Positions 8,742-18,078 are shown, counted from the stretch's first letter. The stretch: 64,000 nucleotides of DNA from DASSUC01 sp035650075 (GCA_035650075.1 DASRII010000496.1:12732-76731); one strand, 5' to 3'. A program made the numbers and translations. Notes: generated by a model from the letters alone, not told the origin.

Positions 8742-11700
8742 CCACTTTGGACACAAACAAGCAGCGACTGCTCATGAAGTTGCTGCGCGAGCGGGGCACC
8801 GTGGTCGAAGCCCCGCGCATCCCCCCGGTGCCGCCGGGCACCGCCGTGCCGCTCAACTCGCCGCAGGCGCGAATCTGGTTCTCCTGCCGGCAGTACCCGG
8901 ACAGCAGCGCGTACAGCATACCGGACCTGCGGATCATGGAGCGGGCGCTGGACTTTGCGACTTTGCGCGCCGCCACGGCGGAGCTGATGGCCCGGCACGA
9001 CATCCTGCGGGTGCGGATGTTCGAGCGCGACGGTGCGCCGATGCAGCAGGACTGCGGCCCGATCGAGCCACCGGTGACCTGGCACGACCTGCGGCACCTG
9101 CCGGCGGACGAGGCGGCGGCACTGGCCACCGAGATCAGCAACCGGGCCGTCCAGCGCCCGATCCCGCTCGACGAGCCGTGCTTCTTCACGATCATCGGAT
9201 TCGCGCTGCCCGGCGAGCGCACCATGGTGGCGGCCAACTTCCACCACCTGGTCGCCGACGGGCTGTCCCGGCAGCACGTCGTCCGGGAGCTGGACGCGTT
9301 GCTGGCCGGCCGGCCACTCGACCCGCCCGCGCCGGTTGGCTTCCTCGACTACGTGGCCTGGGAACGCGAGAACACCGACGAGGCGAGGGTCCAGCGCGAC
9401 CTGTCCTACTGGACCGACAAGTTGGCCGGTCACCTGCCGGTACTGGACCTGCCGAGGGACCATCCCCGGCCGGCCCGAGTCAGCCGGGCCGGATACACCG
9501 TGCCGGTCACGATTCCCGGTTCGCTGCTGACGCGGCTGCAGCGGCTGGCGGCAGAAGACGGAGTCACCCTGTTCGTTGTCGTCCTGGCCGCGTACAAGCT
9601 GTTCCTGGCCCGGATGGCGGGGCAGCGGGACATCCTCGTCGGTGTCCCGCTGGCCGGCCGGGACGAGGAGGTCGCCGAGTCGATCGTGGGCTGCTTCGTG
9701 AGGTCGGTGCCACTGCGCACCGACCTGTCCGGCGACCCGACGTTCCGCGAGGTCGTCCGCCGGGTGCACGAGGCCTTCCTGGAGGCCCACGACCATCAGG
9801 CCGTGCCGTACGACCGCGTGGTGGCCGAACTGGGGCTGCCCCGGCTGTCCGGGGTGCACCAGGTGTTCCAGACCATGATCACTCTGCAGCAGCCGGGCGG
9901 CGGCGCGGGCACGGCGGCCGAGCTGACTGTGCAGCTGAATACGAACTCCGTGATGTGGGACCTGGCCCTGAGCCTGTACCCGGACGGCGACGCGCTCGGC
10001 GGCATCATGATCTACTCTGCCGACCTGTTCGACCGGGGGACCGCGCTCCGGTTCGCAGGTGTCCTCGAGCGTCTGCTAGCCGCGGCCGCCGAGCGGCCGG
10101 ACGCGCGAGCGTTCGAGCTGCCGTTGCTGGCGCAGGCAGAGCGGGACCGCGTTCTGCACGGGCTCAACCGGGACGTGCGGCCGGACGTCCCGTACCGCAC
10201 GCTGGCGCAGCCGTTCGAGGAGCAGGTCCGGCTCGCCCCGGACGCGATCGCGGTGTGCGGTGACGATGGCCAGGTCAGCTATGCCGAGCTGAACGCCCGG
10301 GCCAACCGGCTGGCGTGGTTCCTGCGCGACACCGGGGTCCGTCGGGGCACCGTCGTGGCGCTGTGCCTCTCCCGTGGCGTCGACCAGACGGTCGCGCTGG
10401 TCGCCGCGGCGAAGCTCGGTGCTCCATACGTACCGCTCGACCCGGAGGACGACCGGCTCGCGGCGATGCTGGACGACGCCGCCCCGGCCGTGGTACTCAC
10501 CGACCGGGCGACGTCGGGCCGGGTGCCGGCCGGATCGTGGCAGGTGCTCTCGTTCGCGGAGTCCGGCCGGTGGGCCGGCGCGTCAGCGGACGACCTGCCG
10601 GTCGAGGGAACCGGGTACGACCTGGTTCACCTGCGCTACGCGGCGGGCACCACCGACCGACCGGCCGCGGTCGCGTACCCGGTCGAGGGGGCGCTGGCCG
10701 ATGTCGAGCAACTGCAGCGCGACCATCCCCTCGGTCCCGGCGACGTCGCACTTCTGGAAGCGCCCGACGGCTGCTTCTGGCCGCTGTCCAAGGGCGCCAC
10801 GGTCGCGATCTGCCCGCCGGAAGTGCACCACGACCCGCTGCGGCTGCCGGAGTACGTCGACACGTACGGCGTCACGACCCTGTCGGTCACGCCGTCGATG
10901 GAGCCGGACGTGGCCGGGTTCCCGGGCGACCTCGTCACCGGCTACGGGCTGGCCGAGACTGGCCGGGTCACCGAGAACGGCCGGCCCGCGGCCCACCGCG
11001 CCCTGTACGTACTGGACGAGGCGCTGGCGCCGGTGCCGATCGGGGTGGCCGGCGAGCTGTACGTCGGCGGCGAGATCGGCCTGGCCCGCGGGTACCACCG
11101 GCGGCCGGCGCTGACCGCGCACCGGTTCGTGGCCGACCCGTTCGGTGCCCCCGGCGCCCGCATGTTCCGCACCGGCGAGCTCTGCCGGTACCGGGAGGAC
11201 GGCGTCCTGGAGCACCTCGGCCCGATCGACCGGCAGGTCCGGATCCACGGCCTGCGTATCGAGCCGGCCGAGATCGAGGCGGCCTTCACCGCCCAGGACG
11301 GCGTGTGGCGGGCTGTCGTCACCGCGGCGCCGGAGGGCGGCCTCGCCGCCTTCGTGGTGCCGGACGGCGATCGGGAACTGTCCGGCCCGGGGCTTGTCGA
11401 CGGCGCCGCTCAGTGGGTGCCGGACTACCTGATGCCGGCCACCGTCACGGTGGTGGAGGAGATCCCCCGGACGGGCAGCGGCGAGATCGACGTGGCCGCG
11501 CTGCTCGACCTGCGGGACCCCGACGCGGACGCCGGCGAGGCCGACGGCACCGCCGCACCCGAGACCGAGCTGGAGGCGCGGCTGGCCGGGATATTCTGCC
11601 GGGTCCTGCGCCGAGACTCGGTCCGTGTCACCGAAAGCTTCTTCAACATGGGTGGCCACTCGCTGCTGGTCTTCAAACTGATCGAGGAATGCGCGAGCGA

Positions 11701-12538
11701 GCTCGGGCTGCGGCCGAGCGTCCAGGACGTGTTCACCGGCCCGTCGGTCCGCGCGCTGGCGGCGACGCTGGGCGCGATGCGGGCCGCCTCGGCGGGCGTG
11801 GAGCCACTGGTGAGCCTGGTCGAGAACCCGGGCGCGCCGCTGGTGGTCCTCGTGCACGCCGCGAGCGGTTCGGTGCTGCCATTCTTCGAGGTGGCCAAGC
11901 GGCTCGGGCAGGAGTTCGCGGTGTACGCGCTGCAGTCGCCGCCGGATGACCCGCCGGCGTCGATCGAGGAGATCGCGGCCCGGTACGTGGAGGCGGTCGA
12001 CGCGGTACGCGGCGTCGCCCCGGTCGTGCTCGCCGGCTGGTCGATGGGTGGTTGCGTGGCGCTGGAGATGGCCCGCCGCTGGCTGCACCGCGACGAGCGG
12101 GTCGCCGCGACCCTGCTGCTGGACACCTGGGCGCCGCCCTCGTTCATGTCCACGGCAGCGGACGCCGCCCAGGTCCGGGATTCGATCCTGGGGCTCGACG
12201 TGCTGCGCCTGGAGGGTGCCGACGCCGCCCCCGCGGCGCTCGCCGAGCTGACCGCGACGGTCGAGCGCAACCGCGCGGCGTTCCTCGACTACCGGCCGTT
12301 GTACTACCCGGCCGAGGTGGACCTCCTGCGCGCGAGCGACCCGCTGCCCGCCGACGCGCCGCCGTTCCCGGCCGGGTACATGGACGGCGACCGTGGCTGG
12401 TCCACCTTCGCCGCCGAGGTGACGACCGTCGAGATCAAGGGAAGCCACCTGAGCCTGTTCGACCAGGAGCATGCCGACCAGCTGGCCGCGGCGATCAGCG
12501 CCGCGATCGCCCGGCGGATGGGGTACGAGGAGATCTGA
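8738..12538 (+). CDS. Terminal NRPS, C-A*-T-TE with degenerate adenylation domain
   Basis: A 1266-aa NRPS, started at the ATG in the ATGA overlap with the upstream NRPS. Domains: C (about 40-450, active motif HHLVADG), A* (about 480-930), T (FFNMGGHSL near 970) and a type I thioesterase (about 1030-1260, nucleophile Ser in GWSMGG). A* looks catalytically dead. The ATP loop TSGTTGRPKG of its relative at 21365-23764 is here YAAGTTDRPAA; the stretch carrying the pocket Asp (D235) is deleted; A5 reads GYGLAETG; A7 is RTGEL; and the A10 lysine is gone (TGSGEID for NGK). The sequence otherwise tracks the stand-alone A domain of this cluster, starting at the shared HGLN linker. The T domain therefore probably receives its residue in trans, and the TE then releases or cyclises the peptide. 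Confidence 0.93.
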   Translation: MTTLDTNKQRLLMKLLRERGTVVEAPRIPPVPPGTAVPLNSPQARIWFSCRQYPDSSAYSIPDLRIMERALDFATLRAATAELMARHDILRVRMFERDGAPMQQDCGPIEPPVTWHDLRHLPADEAAALATEISNRAVQRPIPLDEPCFFTIIGFALPGERTMVAANFHHLVADGLSRQHVVRELDALLAGRPLDPPAPVGFLDYVAWERENTDEARVQRDLSYWTDKLAGHLPVLDLPRDHPRPARVSRAGYTVPVTIPGSLLTRLQRLAAEDGVTLFVVVLAAYKLFLARMAGQRDILVGVPLAGRDEEVAESIVGCFVRSVPLRTDLSGDPTFREVVRRVHEAFLEAHDHQAVPYDRVVAELGLPRLSGVHQVFQTMITLQQPGGGAGTAAELTVQLNTNSVMWDLALSLYPDGDALGGIMIYSADLFDRGTALRFAGVLERLLAAAAERPDARAFELPLLAQAERDRVLHGLNRDVRPDVPYRTLAQPFEEQVRLAPDAIAVCGDDGQVSYAELNARANRLAWFLRDTGVRRGTVVALCLSRGVDQTVALVAAAKLGAPYVPLDPEDDRLAAMLDDAAPAVVLTDRATSGRVPAGSWQVLSFAESGRWAGASADDLPVEGTGYDLVHLRYAAGTTDRPAAVAYPVEGALADVEQLQRDHPLGPGDVALLEAPDGCFWPLSKGATVAICPPEVHHDPLRLPEYVDTYGVTTLSVTPSMEPDVAGFPGDLVTGYGLAETGRVTENGRPAAHRALYVLDEALAPVPIGVAGELYVGGEIGLARGYHRRPALTAHRFVADPFGAPGARMFRTGELCRYREDGVLEHLGPIDRQVRIHGLRIEPAEIEAAFTAQDGVWRAVVTAAPEGGLAAFVVPDGDRELSGPGLVDGAAQWVPDYLMPATVTVVEEIPRTGSGEIDVAALLDLRDPDADAGEADGTAAPETELEARLAGIFCRVLRRDSVRVTESFFNMGGHSLLVFKLIEECASELGLRPSVQDVFTGPSVRALAATLGAMRAASAGVEPLVSLVENPGAPLVVLVHAASGSVLPFFEVAKRLGQEFAVYALQSPPDDPPASIEEIAARYVEAVDAVRGVAPVVLAGWSMGGCVALEMARRWLHRDERVAATLLLDTWAPPSFMSTAADAAQVRDSILGLDVLRLEGADAAPAALAELTATVERNRAAFLDYRPLYYPAEVDLLRASDPLPADAPPFPAGYMDGDRGWSTFAAEVTTVEIKGSHLSLFDQEHADQLAAAISAAIARRMGYEEI

Positions 12539-12544
12539 GGATGA

Positions 12545-12580
12545 GGTCGGGGCGCGGTTCACGAGAACCGCGCCCCGACC
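12545..12580. terminator. Perfect 16-bp hairpin between convergent operons
   Basis: GGTCGGGGCGCGGTTC and its exact reverse complement flank the loop ACGA. The hairpin lies 7 nt after the NRPS stop and 15 nt before the stop of the convergent PaiB-like gene. It has no U-tract, as is common in high-GC actinomycetes. It can serve both strands and ends the plus-strand NRPS operon and the minus-strand biosynthetic operon. Confidence 0.85.
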
Positions 12581-12595
12581 CATGTGGCGGGCGGC

Positions 12596-13279
12596 TCAGA
12601 AGGGGCAGACCGCCGCGGCGTCGTCCGGCGACCGTTCGGAGCAGCCCATCCCGGCCTCCCGCATCAGCCGGGCGATCGGCCAGCCGGCACCGCTGGAGTC
12701 CGCCTCGTAGTGCCGGATCACCGACTCCTGCACGTCCGCCGGCTTCTCCTGGCTGAGCTTGAACAGCGCCTCCACCGATTCGATCGTCAGCCGGAACGCG
12801 CCGACGCCGGGCACGATCTGGCGGAAGTAGTCGACCGACGAGGTCTGGTCCCAGCCCGCACCGAAGCGCCTCTCCAGCCGCAAAGCCGTCCACCGGACGA
12901 CCTCCAGCGTCTCCTCTAGCCCGCGGATCAACCGGAGGCGCCCGCAGACGTGCACGGCCACGAAGTTCCACGTCGGGGCGGACGGGTCGCCGGGGTAGAC
13001 CGCCGGCGTGACGAAGCCGCCTGGCCCGTCGAACATCAGCCGGGCGTACGTGCCGTCCGTCAGTGCCTTCCAGTGCGGGTTGGCGCGGTTGAGGTGGCCG
13101 TAGATCTCGGTGCCGACCAGCGGACCGGACTCGGGCTCACCCGGGGCGACCAGGGCCGGCAGGCGGGTGGCCCAAGGGGCGGTCTCACCGTTGGTGGTGA
13201 GCGTCGCCAGCGGGTGGCCGTCGATGATCCGGCGGTGCCAGGTATGGTCCTCGATCCGGTAGTGGCTGGGCACGAACAT
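12596..13279 (-). CDS. PaiB-like FMN-binding protein
   Basis: A 227-aa protein that starts MFVPSHYRIED and contains VTPAVYPGDPSAPTWNFVAV and a VHVCGRLRLI segment, the hallmarks of the PaiB/FMN-binding split-barrel family. Members bind a flavin; some are annotated as negative transcriptional regulators, others have unknown chemistry. It is the last gene of the long minus-strand train, 30 nt downstream of the GGT-like gene, so it could be a pathway-linked regulator, a flavin reductase or a resistance factor. The sequence does not decide which. Confidence 0.8.
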   Translation of the reverse strand: MFVPSHYRIEDHTWHRRIIDGHPLATLTTNGETAPWATRLPALVAPGEPESGPLVGTEIYGHLNRANPHWKALTDGTYARLMFDGPGGFVTPAVYPGDPSAPTWNFVAVHVCGRLRLIRGLEETLEVVRWTALRLERRFGAGWDQTSSVDYFRQIVPGVGAFRLTIESVEALFKLSQEKPADVQESVIRHYEADSSGAGWPIARLMREAGMGCSERSPDDAAAVCPF

Positions 13280-13309
13280 CGGTTACCGCCTAACCGCGAG
13301 ATGGGGTGG

Positions 13310-15115
13310 CTACCGGCACACCGCGTACGCCTGGCGACCGCGCGGTCCGGCCGCGGCCCGCAGGAAGCCGGTGCCCGGGTCGACACCGGCGGCGCAGACC
13401 TTGCCGAGGGTGGACTCCGGCACCGCGTCGAGCCGGTGACCCTTCTGCTCGAGCCCGGCGAGCACCGCCGGGCCGAACGAACGTTCCACGACCACCACAC
13501 CCGGTCGCGAGACGCGCGGCGCGAACGACTGCGCGAAGTGGTCGATGTGACAGGCGGGTAGCTCGACCGCCGCCTGCGGTTCGAGTCCGAACTCCGCGAT
13601 CGCGAGGAACGCCTGGAGCGTCCACTGGTCCTGCTGGTCACCGCCTGGCGTGCCGAAGGCCAGGAACGGCTCGCCGTCGCGCAGCACGATGCTGGGGCTC
13701 AACGTCGTGCGCGGACGCCGCCCGGGCGCGAGCGAGTTCGGGTGTCCCTCGGTGAGCCAGGCCGTCTGGCCGCGGGTGCCGAGCGCGAAGCCGAGGTCCG
13801 GGATCACCGGTGAGCTCTTGAGCCAGCCACCGCTCGGCACGGCGACGGCCAGGTTTCCCCACCGGTCCGCGACCGCGACGGTGCAGGTGTTCCCGGCGCC
13901 GGCGCGGGGCGCGGCGGCGGTCACGGTGGGCAGGCCGCTGCGCAGCTGAGTCATCCACTCCGGCTCGTCGGCACCCGGCTGCTCCGGTTCGGCCTGCGGG
14001 ATCCAGGGCTGGCCGCCACCCACCCGGCCGGGTTCGGGGTCGAGGGCCGCGCACTCGCCGATGAGCGCACGCCGCTGTGCGGAGTACGCCGGCGCCAGGA
14101 GTTCGGCTATCGGCACCGGCGTGTGCGCCGGATCGCCGTACCACGCCTCGCGGTCGGCGAACGCGAGCTTGGCCGCCTCCGCGAGGGTGTGGACGTACTC
14201 GACGCTACCCAGCCCCATGCCGCGCAGGTCGCAGCCGGAGAGGATCGCCAGCTGTTGCAGGAATACCGGGCCCTGCGACCACGGCCCCGGCTTGTGGACG
14301 GTGAAGTCACCGTAGGGCAGTGCGCACGGCTCCTCCACCTCCGGCCGCCAGGTCGCCAGGTCGTCGCCGGACAACAGGCCGCGGTGCCGCCCGCCAGTCG
14401 AGTCCAATACTTCGGTGGTAAGCGCGAAGCGGTCGATCGCCTCAGCGACGAAGCCCCGGTAGAAGGCGGAGTGTGCCGCCTCGATCTGGGCCTCCCGGTC
14501 GGCCGACGCGGCCTGCGCCTCGCGAACCAGCCGTTCATAGGTGCCGGCCAACGTCGGGTTGCGCATCAGCGAGCCGGCCGCCGGCACCGCACCGTCGGGC
14601 AGATAGGTGCGACCCGACTCGGTCCATTCCGTCTGGAACAGCGGAGCCATGGCCGCGATCGTCGACGCGGCGCCGGGCAGCAGCGGGTAGCCAGAGGAGG
14701 CGTAGCCGATCGCCGGCTCGAGGACGGACGCCAGTGGCATCGTGCCGAACTCGGCGAGCAGGCGCATCCAGGCCCCGAACGCGCCCGGCACGGTCGCGGG
14801 GAGCAGGCCCGCCGCGGGCATCTGCTTGATGCCGAGAGCGGCGAACCTGTCGATGGTCGCCGCTCGAGGCATGGGGCCTTGGCCGCAGATGACGCGTACT
14901 TTGCCGATCGAGCGCGGGTAGACGGATATCACGACGTCGCCGCCGGGTCCGTTCGAGTGCGGCTCGACCACTTGGAGGGCGAAGCCGGCGGCCGCCGCCG
15001 CGTCGAAGGCGTTGCCGCCCCTGTCGAGGATGCCCATGCCGACGGCGGAAGCGAGCCAATGCGTCGAGGCCACGGCCCCGAATGTTCCGGTCAGTTGGGG
15101 TCGCATGACGGTCAT
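13310..15115 (-). CDS. Gamma-glutamyltransferase homologue, probable alkylproline-pathway C-C hydrolase
   Basis: A 601-aa Ntn-hydrolase of the gamma-glutamyltransferase family. The N-terminal part has the typical GGNAFDAAAA and NGPGGD motifs. Thr410 in GAGNTCTVAVADRWGN sits where GGT precursors cleave themselves to expose the catalytic Thr, and the small subunit follows with PSIVLRDGEP and FGTPGGDQQ. There is no signal peptide, unlike periplasmic GGTs. In lincomycin (LmbA), hormaomycin and pyrrolobenzodiazepine clusters, a cytoplasmic GGT homologue is assigned to cleavage of an oxalyl C-C bond after L-DOPA ring opening. Here it sits with the tyrosine-hydroxylase-like, VOC and methyltransferase genes, which supports that role. 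GGAGGTG precedes the start. Confidence 0.85.
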   Translation of the reverse strand: MTVMRPQLTGTFGAVASTHWLASAVGMGILDRGGNAFDAAAAAGFALQVVEPHSNGPGGDVVISVYPRSIGKVRVICGQGPMPRAATIDRFAALGIKQMPAAGLLPATVPGAFGAWMRLLAEFGTMPLASVLEPAIGYASSGYPLLPGAASTIAAMAPLFQTEWTESGRTYLPDGAVPAAGSLMRNPTLAGTYERLVREAQAASADREAQIEAAHSAFYRGFVAEAIDRFALTTEVLDSTGGRHRGLLSGDDLATWRPEVEEPCALPYGDFTVHKPGPWSQGPVFLQQLAILSGCDLRGMGLGSVEYVHTLAEAAKLAFADREAWYGDPAHTPVPIAELLAPAYSAQRRALIGECAALDPEPGRVGGGQPWIPQAEPEQPGADEPEWMTQLRSGLPTVTAAAPRAGAGNTCTVAVADRWGNLAVAVPSGGWLKSSPVIPDLGFALGTRGQTAWLTEGHPNSLAPGRRPRTTLSPSIVLRDGEPFLAFGTPGGDQQDQWTLQAFLAIAEFGLEPQAAVELPACHIDHFAQSFAPRVSRPGVVVVERSFGPAVLAGLEQKGHRLDAVPESTLGKVCAAGVDPGTGFLRAAAGPRGRQAYAVCR

Positions 15116-15148
15116 CGGCTCACACCTCCGCCACGGTGGTGCGGGCGG

Positions 15149-15523
15149 TCATCGTTGGGTCGACCCGGTGAGCAGCAGGCCCAGACAGTACGTGCCGGGT
15201 TCGGCCTTCCGGGTGACGAAGTGGTGCACCGTACCGGCCGGGATGAAGAAGGTCGCTGGCGAGGCCAGCATGTGATGGCGTCCGTCGGCGACCACCTCGA
15301 TCACGCCACCGCCCGGATTCGGCGACAGCAGCAGGTAGATCTCGGGAACCTCGTGGGTATGCGGTTCGGCCACCGGCTTCCCCACCTTGTCGCTGATCTC
15401 GCCGCCGGCCAGCTCGAAAGACAGCCCGCCGAACATGTCGTCGGTCAGGTAGAACGGTGTGGGTGCGTGATGCCCGGGAATCTCGCGGAATAGCGGGAGA
15501 TCCAGCCGGGTGGCGGTGTCCAT
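15149..15523 (-). CDS. Small single-domain cupin protein
   Basis: A 124-aa single cupin. The metal-binding motif 1 is seen as EPHTHEVPEIYLLL and motif 2 as FIPAGTVHHFV, giving His/His/Glu and a second His as likely ligands. Such small cupins work as isomerases, dioxygenases or binding proteins. It is embedded between the GGT-like and methyltransferase genes of the probable alkylproline pathway, behind a clear GGAGG site. No equivalent is known to me in the classical alkylproline clusters, so it is a candidate for a pathway step that lacks its usual enzyme (see the missing PhzF-type isomerase). That assignment is inference only. Confidence 0.8.
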   Translation of the reverse strand: MDTATRLDLPLFREIPGHHAPTPFYLTDDMFGGLSFELAGGEISDKVGKPVAEPHTHEVPEIYLLLSPNPGGGVIEVVADGRHHMLASPATFFIPAGTVHHFVTRKAEPGTYCLGLLLTGSTQR

Positions 15524-15568
15524 GGGGCGGTCCTCCAGGTACGGCCGCTGGGCGGCATCGATGACGGA

Positions 15569-16582
15569 TCAGGCTGGGGTCAGATTGAAGATGAAGCTGA
15601 ACGCGGGAAGTTCGATGAGCCGCTGATCGGCGCGGCGCCAGCCGCTCTCGTCTATGACCGAGTACCACTCGTCCAGCGTGGGCAGGTACTTGTCCATGAT
15701 CGCGTGCACGGTCTCGAAGCCGATTGTGAACATGGGCAGGTCCGGGCCTTCGACGCCAACGGATCGGCAGGTGTCGCCGAGGATGAGGTTGCGCAGGTTG
15801 GGGAAGGTCTCTCGGATCCGCTGCAGTGTCTTCACGCAGGTGTCTCGCGGCCAGAAGTCGTGCCCCATGAGGAAGCAGGTGACCAGATCAACGTCGGCGT
15901 ACTCCGGCCGCGGCGACATATTCAGCACATCGTCCTGAGTCAGCGTGATCCGCTCCTCCAGCTTCGCCTCCCGGATGGCCTCCCCCGCGACCGCCAACGC
16001 TCCTTGGGCTATATCGACCCCCATGGCCCGGATAGCGGGTCGCTGCTCGGCCAACATGATGATCCGGTCGCCGCTTCCACAGCCGAGATCGGCGACGGTG
16101 GTGAAGTCGATACCGTCGAGGAGGTCCCGCAGCGGCGGGTCGAAGAAGTTGCGGGCGATGCTCCGGCAGGCCACGCTGATCGCCCGCGAGTCCCGGCGCA
16201 TCTGGCGGTCGGCGCGTTCATCGGCGCGAACCAGGGTGGTGAGGTCGGTGAAGAGCTCCGCACAACCCCGGGTCAGCCAGTAGAAAAATCCCCTGGTAAG
16301 GAATGCCTCGTCGAATCCCGGTCCTCGCTGGGCCAGGTTCGGTCCGGCGTCGACCACCACGATCCTGCGGCTGGACAACGCGACAAGGATCTTGCGAACC
16401 GCCTCCGGGTGGGTGCCGGTGCGGGCGATGAACTCGGGTACATCGATAGCGTCCCGGTCGGCGAGCTCGTCCAACAAGCCGATGTCCCACGCCGCGCTGA
16501 GGGCGGCTGCGGCCACGGCACCGTTGAATGTGTCCGCACAATATCGCGCTTCCTCGAGCAATTGGATCGGCGCGGCGGTCAT
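15569..16582 (-). CDS. SAM-dependent methyltransferase, probable alkylproline C-methyltransferase (LmbW-like)
   Basis: A 337-aa methyltransferase of the O-methyltransferase-like fold: an N-terminal helical dimerisation/winged-helix part (about 1-150) followed by the SAM motif DLGCGSGDR near residue 170 and an acidic VDIAQ strand end. The ATG used here is 6 codons inside the longest frame because GAGG lies 5 nt upstream of it; the longer form would start at 16600 and overlap the tyrosine-hydroxylase-like gene. In lincomycin and hormaomycin clusters a methyltransferase of this size (LmbW) adds the terminal carbon of the alkyl side chain. By context this predicts a three-carbon rather than a two-carbon substituent on the proline. 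Confidence 0.8.
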   Translation of the reverse strand: MTAAPIQLLEEARYCADTFNGAVAAAALSAAWDIGLLDELADRDAIDVPEFIARTGTHPEAVRKILVALSSRRIVVVDAGPNLAQRGPGFDEAFLTRGFFYWLTRGCAELFTDLTTLVRADERADRQMRRDSRAISVACRSIARNFFDPPLRDLLDGIDFTTVADLGCGSGDRIIMLAEQRPAIRAMGVDIAQGALAVAGEAIREAKLEERITLTQDDVLNMSPRPEYADVDLVTCFLMGHDFWPRDTCVKTLQRIRETFPNLRNLILGDTCRSVGVEGPDLPMFTIGFETVHAIMDKYLPTLDEWYSVIDESGWRRADQRLIELPAFSFIFNLTPA

Positions 16583-16589
16583 GTGATCC

Positions 16590-17546
16590 TCAACTTTCAC
16601 ATCGGTGGGCCTGGATGGCCGGCGCGCCCACGAAGCTCAGGATCTCCAGGACGCAATCCGTCAGTGCCGCCTTGCGTTGCATCAGCTCCGGCGTCCGCAG
16701 GCGGGGCGGTTCCTCATGCATGCTTGGCGCGAAGGAGGGGTACAGGTCGTTCGCGGTGACGTCGAGAAAAATGGCGTGCAGCCGGCGGACCAGCTGGCGG
16801 GCAACTTCGGTGTAGGAGACGACCGCCCGGCAGGTCAGGAAGATGCCGTCGTACAGCCACAGCAATGTGTTCCGGGGCATATGCCGGCGGCCCTCGGGTT
16901 TGGGGCTCTGCAGCAACGACGACACGCCCGTGGGCAGGACCTTGTCCGCGATTCCTTCGTGGACCTGCTCGTTGAGTTCACACTCGCGGCGCAGGGCGTC
17001 CGTCGCGACGCCGGGGGCGAGCGCCACCTTGCCGCGGATCAGCGGCCGCACCGGTGAATAGTCGCGGGCCCACGCGCCCGTGAGATTGACGTGCTGGCGC
17101 GCCATCGGCATCCGGATGACCCGCCCGTAGATGTCCCGGGGGGCGGAACTCCCGTACATCAGCATCAGCGAATAGCCGCACACCAACAATCGCGCCTGCG
17201 CGGCGAGCTCCTCGTGTTCGACGTGCGCGGCCTCGCTCTCCTGCAGGATGGCCGCGAGCATCTGCCAAAGCAGGAACACGGTCTGGTGGGCGGTGATCCA
17301 CCGGAACCAGAACAGACGGTCGATTTCTTCGGCACTGTCCGGGCGCAGGTGGCGGACCGAGGCGGGTGACATGTGCGCCAGCCGTCTCCGCAGTTCCTCG
17401 ATCCGCACCGGGTCGACGGCCACTGTTCGGGGTACCCACCGGGTGGGCAGGGCCAGCGGCTCGAGCCCGTATGGATGACCGCCGAACTCCCATTCCGCCC
17501 CGGACGGGATGGTCGTGACGATGGCCGGTGTCTCAAGCGGACCCAT
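16590..17546 (-). CDS. Probable heme-dependent L-tyrosine 3-hydroxylase (LmbB2-like)
   Basis: A 318-aa mostly helical protein with no flavin, pterin or P450 motif. Length and conserved-looking blocks fit the LmbB2/SibU/HrmE class of tyrosine hydroxylases that use heme and peroxide and are distantly related to tryptophan dioxygenase: GGHPYGLEPLALPTR near the N-terminus, WFRWITAHQ, CGYSLMLMYGSSAPR, and RQHVNLTGAWARDYSPVRP. Several histidines in these blocks could be the axial heme ligand. The enzyme would turn tyrosine into L-DOPA, the first step of alkylproline synthesis. It overlaps the VOC dioxygenase gene by 14 nt, which is the partner expected for the next step. The call rests on remembered family features plus context. 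Confidence 0.75.
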   Translation of the reverse strand: MGPLETPAIVTTIPSGAEWEFGGHPYGLEPLALPTRWVPRTVAVDPVRIEELRRRLAHMSPASVRHLRPDSAEEIDRLFWFRWITAHQTVFLLWQMLAAILQESEAAHVEHEELAAQARLLVCGYSLMLMYGSSAPRDIYGRVIRMPMARQHVNLTGAWARDYSPVRPLIRGKVALAPGVATDALRRECELNEQVHEGIADKVLPTGVSSLLQSPKPEGRRHMPRNTLLWLYDGIFLTCRAVVSYTEVARQLVRRLHAIFLDVTANDLYPSFAPSMHEEPPRLRTPELMQRKAALTDCVLEILSFVGAPAIQAHRCES

Positions 17547-18078
17547 CGTCGATGTCCCTTCCCTCGACGGAGTCCGGCAGGTACGTGAATTCGATCTCTA
17601 GGCCGTTCACGTCGTACGCGTAGAAGCTCTGCATGCCTTGACCGTCGATGTCGATCTCGGTGGCCGGCTCGGCGCGGACGAAGGTGTAGCGGCCTGACGC
17701 GTACAGCTCCAGCCACCGGCCGCGCCACAGCCGCAGCTGTTCCGGCGTGTCGACCCGAATGCACAGGTGCTGGAACTGGTTCACCTCGCTGGCCGGCGGC
17801 CCGTGCCTACCGGTGTCGCGAGTGAACAGGTGCAAGCGGATGTCGCCCACGGCCACCTCGACCAGGCGGGCCAGTCCGGGTAGCCGCCGCCGGCTCAGGT
17901 CGGAGAAACCCTCGTTCATCTCCCAAGAGACCGTGCAGCCCAGAAACTCCTGGTACCAGCGGACGGCGTTCTCCAGGTCCATCGTCTGTATGCCCACGTG
18001 GTCGATTGCCCCGATCAGCGGCGCCGGGCGGGCCGAGGGCTTGTCCGACAAGGCCACGTCAGATGTGGTTGGGGCCAA
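17533..18078 (-). CDS. VOC-family dioxygenase, probable L-DOPA 2,3-dioxygenase (LmbB1-like)
   Basis: A 181-aa single-module glyoxalase/VOC protein. The first half has GAIDHVGIQTMDLENAVRWY with the first metal His; a second metal site is formed by QFQHLCIRV and the late acidic residue in NGLEIEFTYL. Extradiol L-DOPA dioxygenases of lincomycin and pyrrolobenzodiazepine clusters are of this fold and size. They open the catechol so that the product cyclises to a pyrroline carrying the side chain. I place the start at a TTG (18078) because AGGAGAG lies 6 nt upstream. It sits directly upstream of, and overlaps, the tyrosine-hydroxylase-like gene. Confidence 0.8.
   Translation of the reverse strand: MAPTTSDVALSDKPSARPAPLIGAIDHVGIQTMDLENAVRWYQEFLGCTVSWEMNEGFSDLSRRRLPGLARLVEVAVGDIRLHLFTRDTGRHGPPASEVNQFQHLCIRVDTPEQLRLWRGRWLELYASGRYTFVRAEPATEIDIDGQGMQSFYAYDVNGLEIEFTYLPDSVEGRDIDDGSA

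Noticed and set aside
8738..12538. Frameshift or sequencing error as cause of the degenerate A domain
   Set aside because: The frame stays open and homologous on both sides of each lost motif, with substitutions and one short in-frame deletion, so divergence rather than an indel error is seen.
3738..12538. Pyrrolobenzodiazepine synthetase
   Set aside because: Those systems end in a reductase domain and start with an anthranilate A domain; this one has five domains in the first protein and ends in a thioesterase.
10583..12583. 666-codon minus-strand frame opposite the terminal NRPS gene
   Set aside because: Antisense artefact; the plus strand has C, T and TE motifs in frame, so the degenerate A domain is not explained by a real opposite gene.
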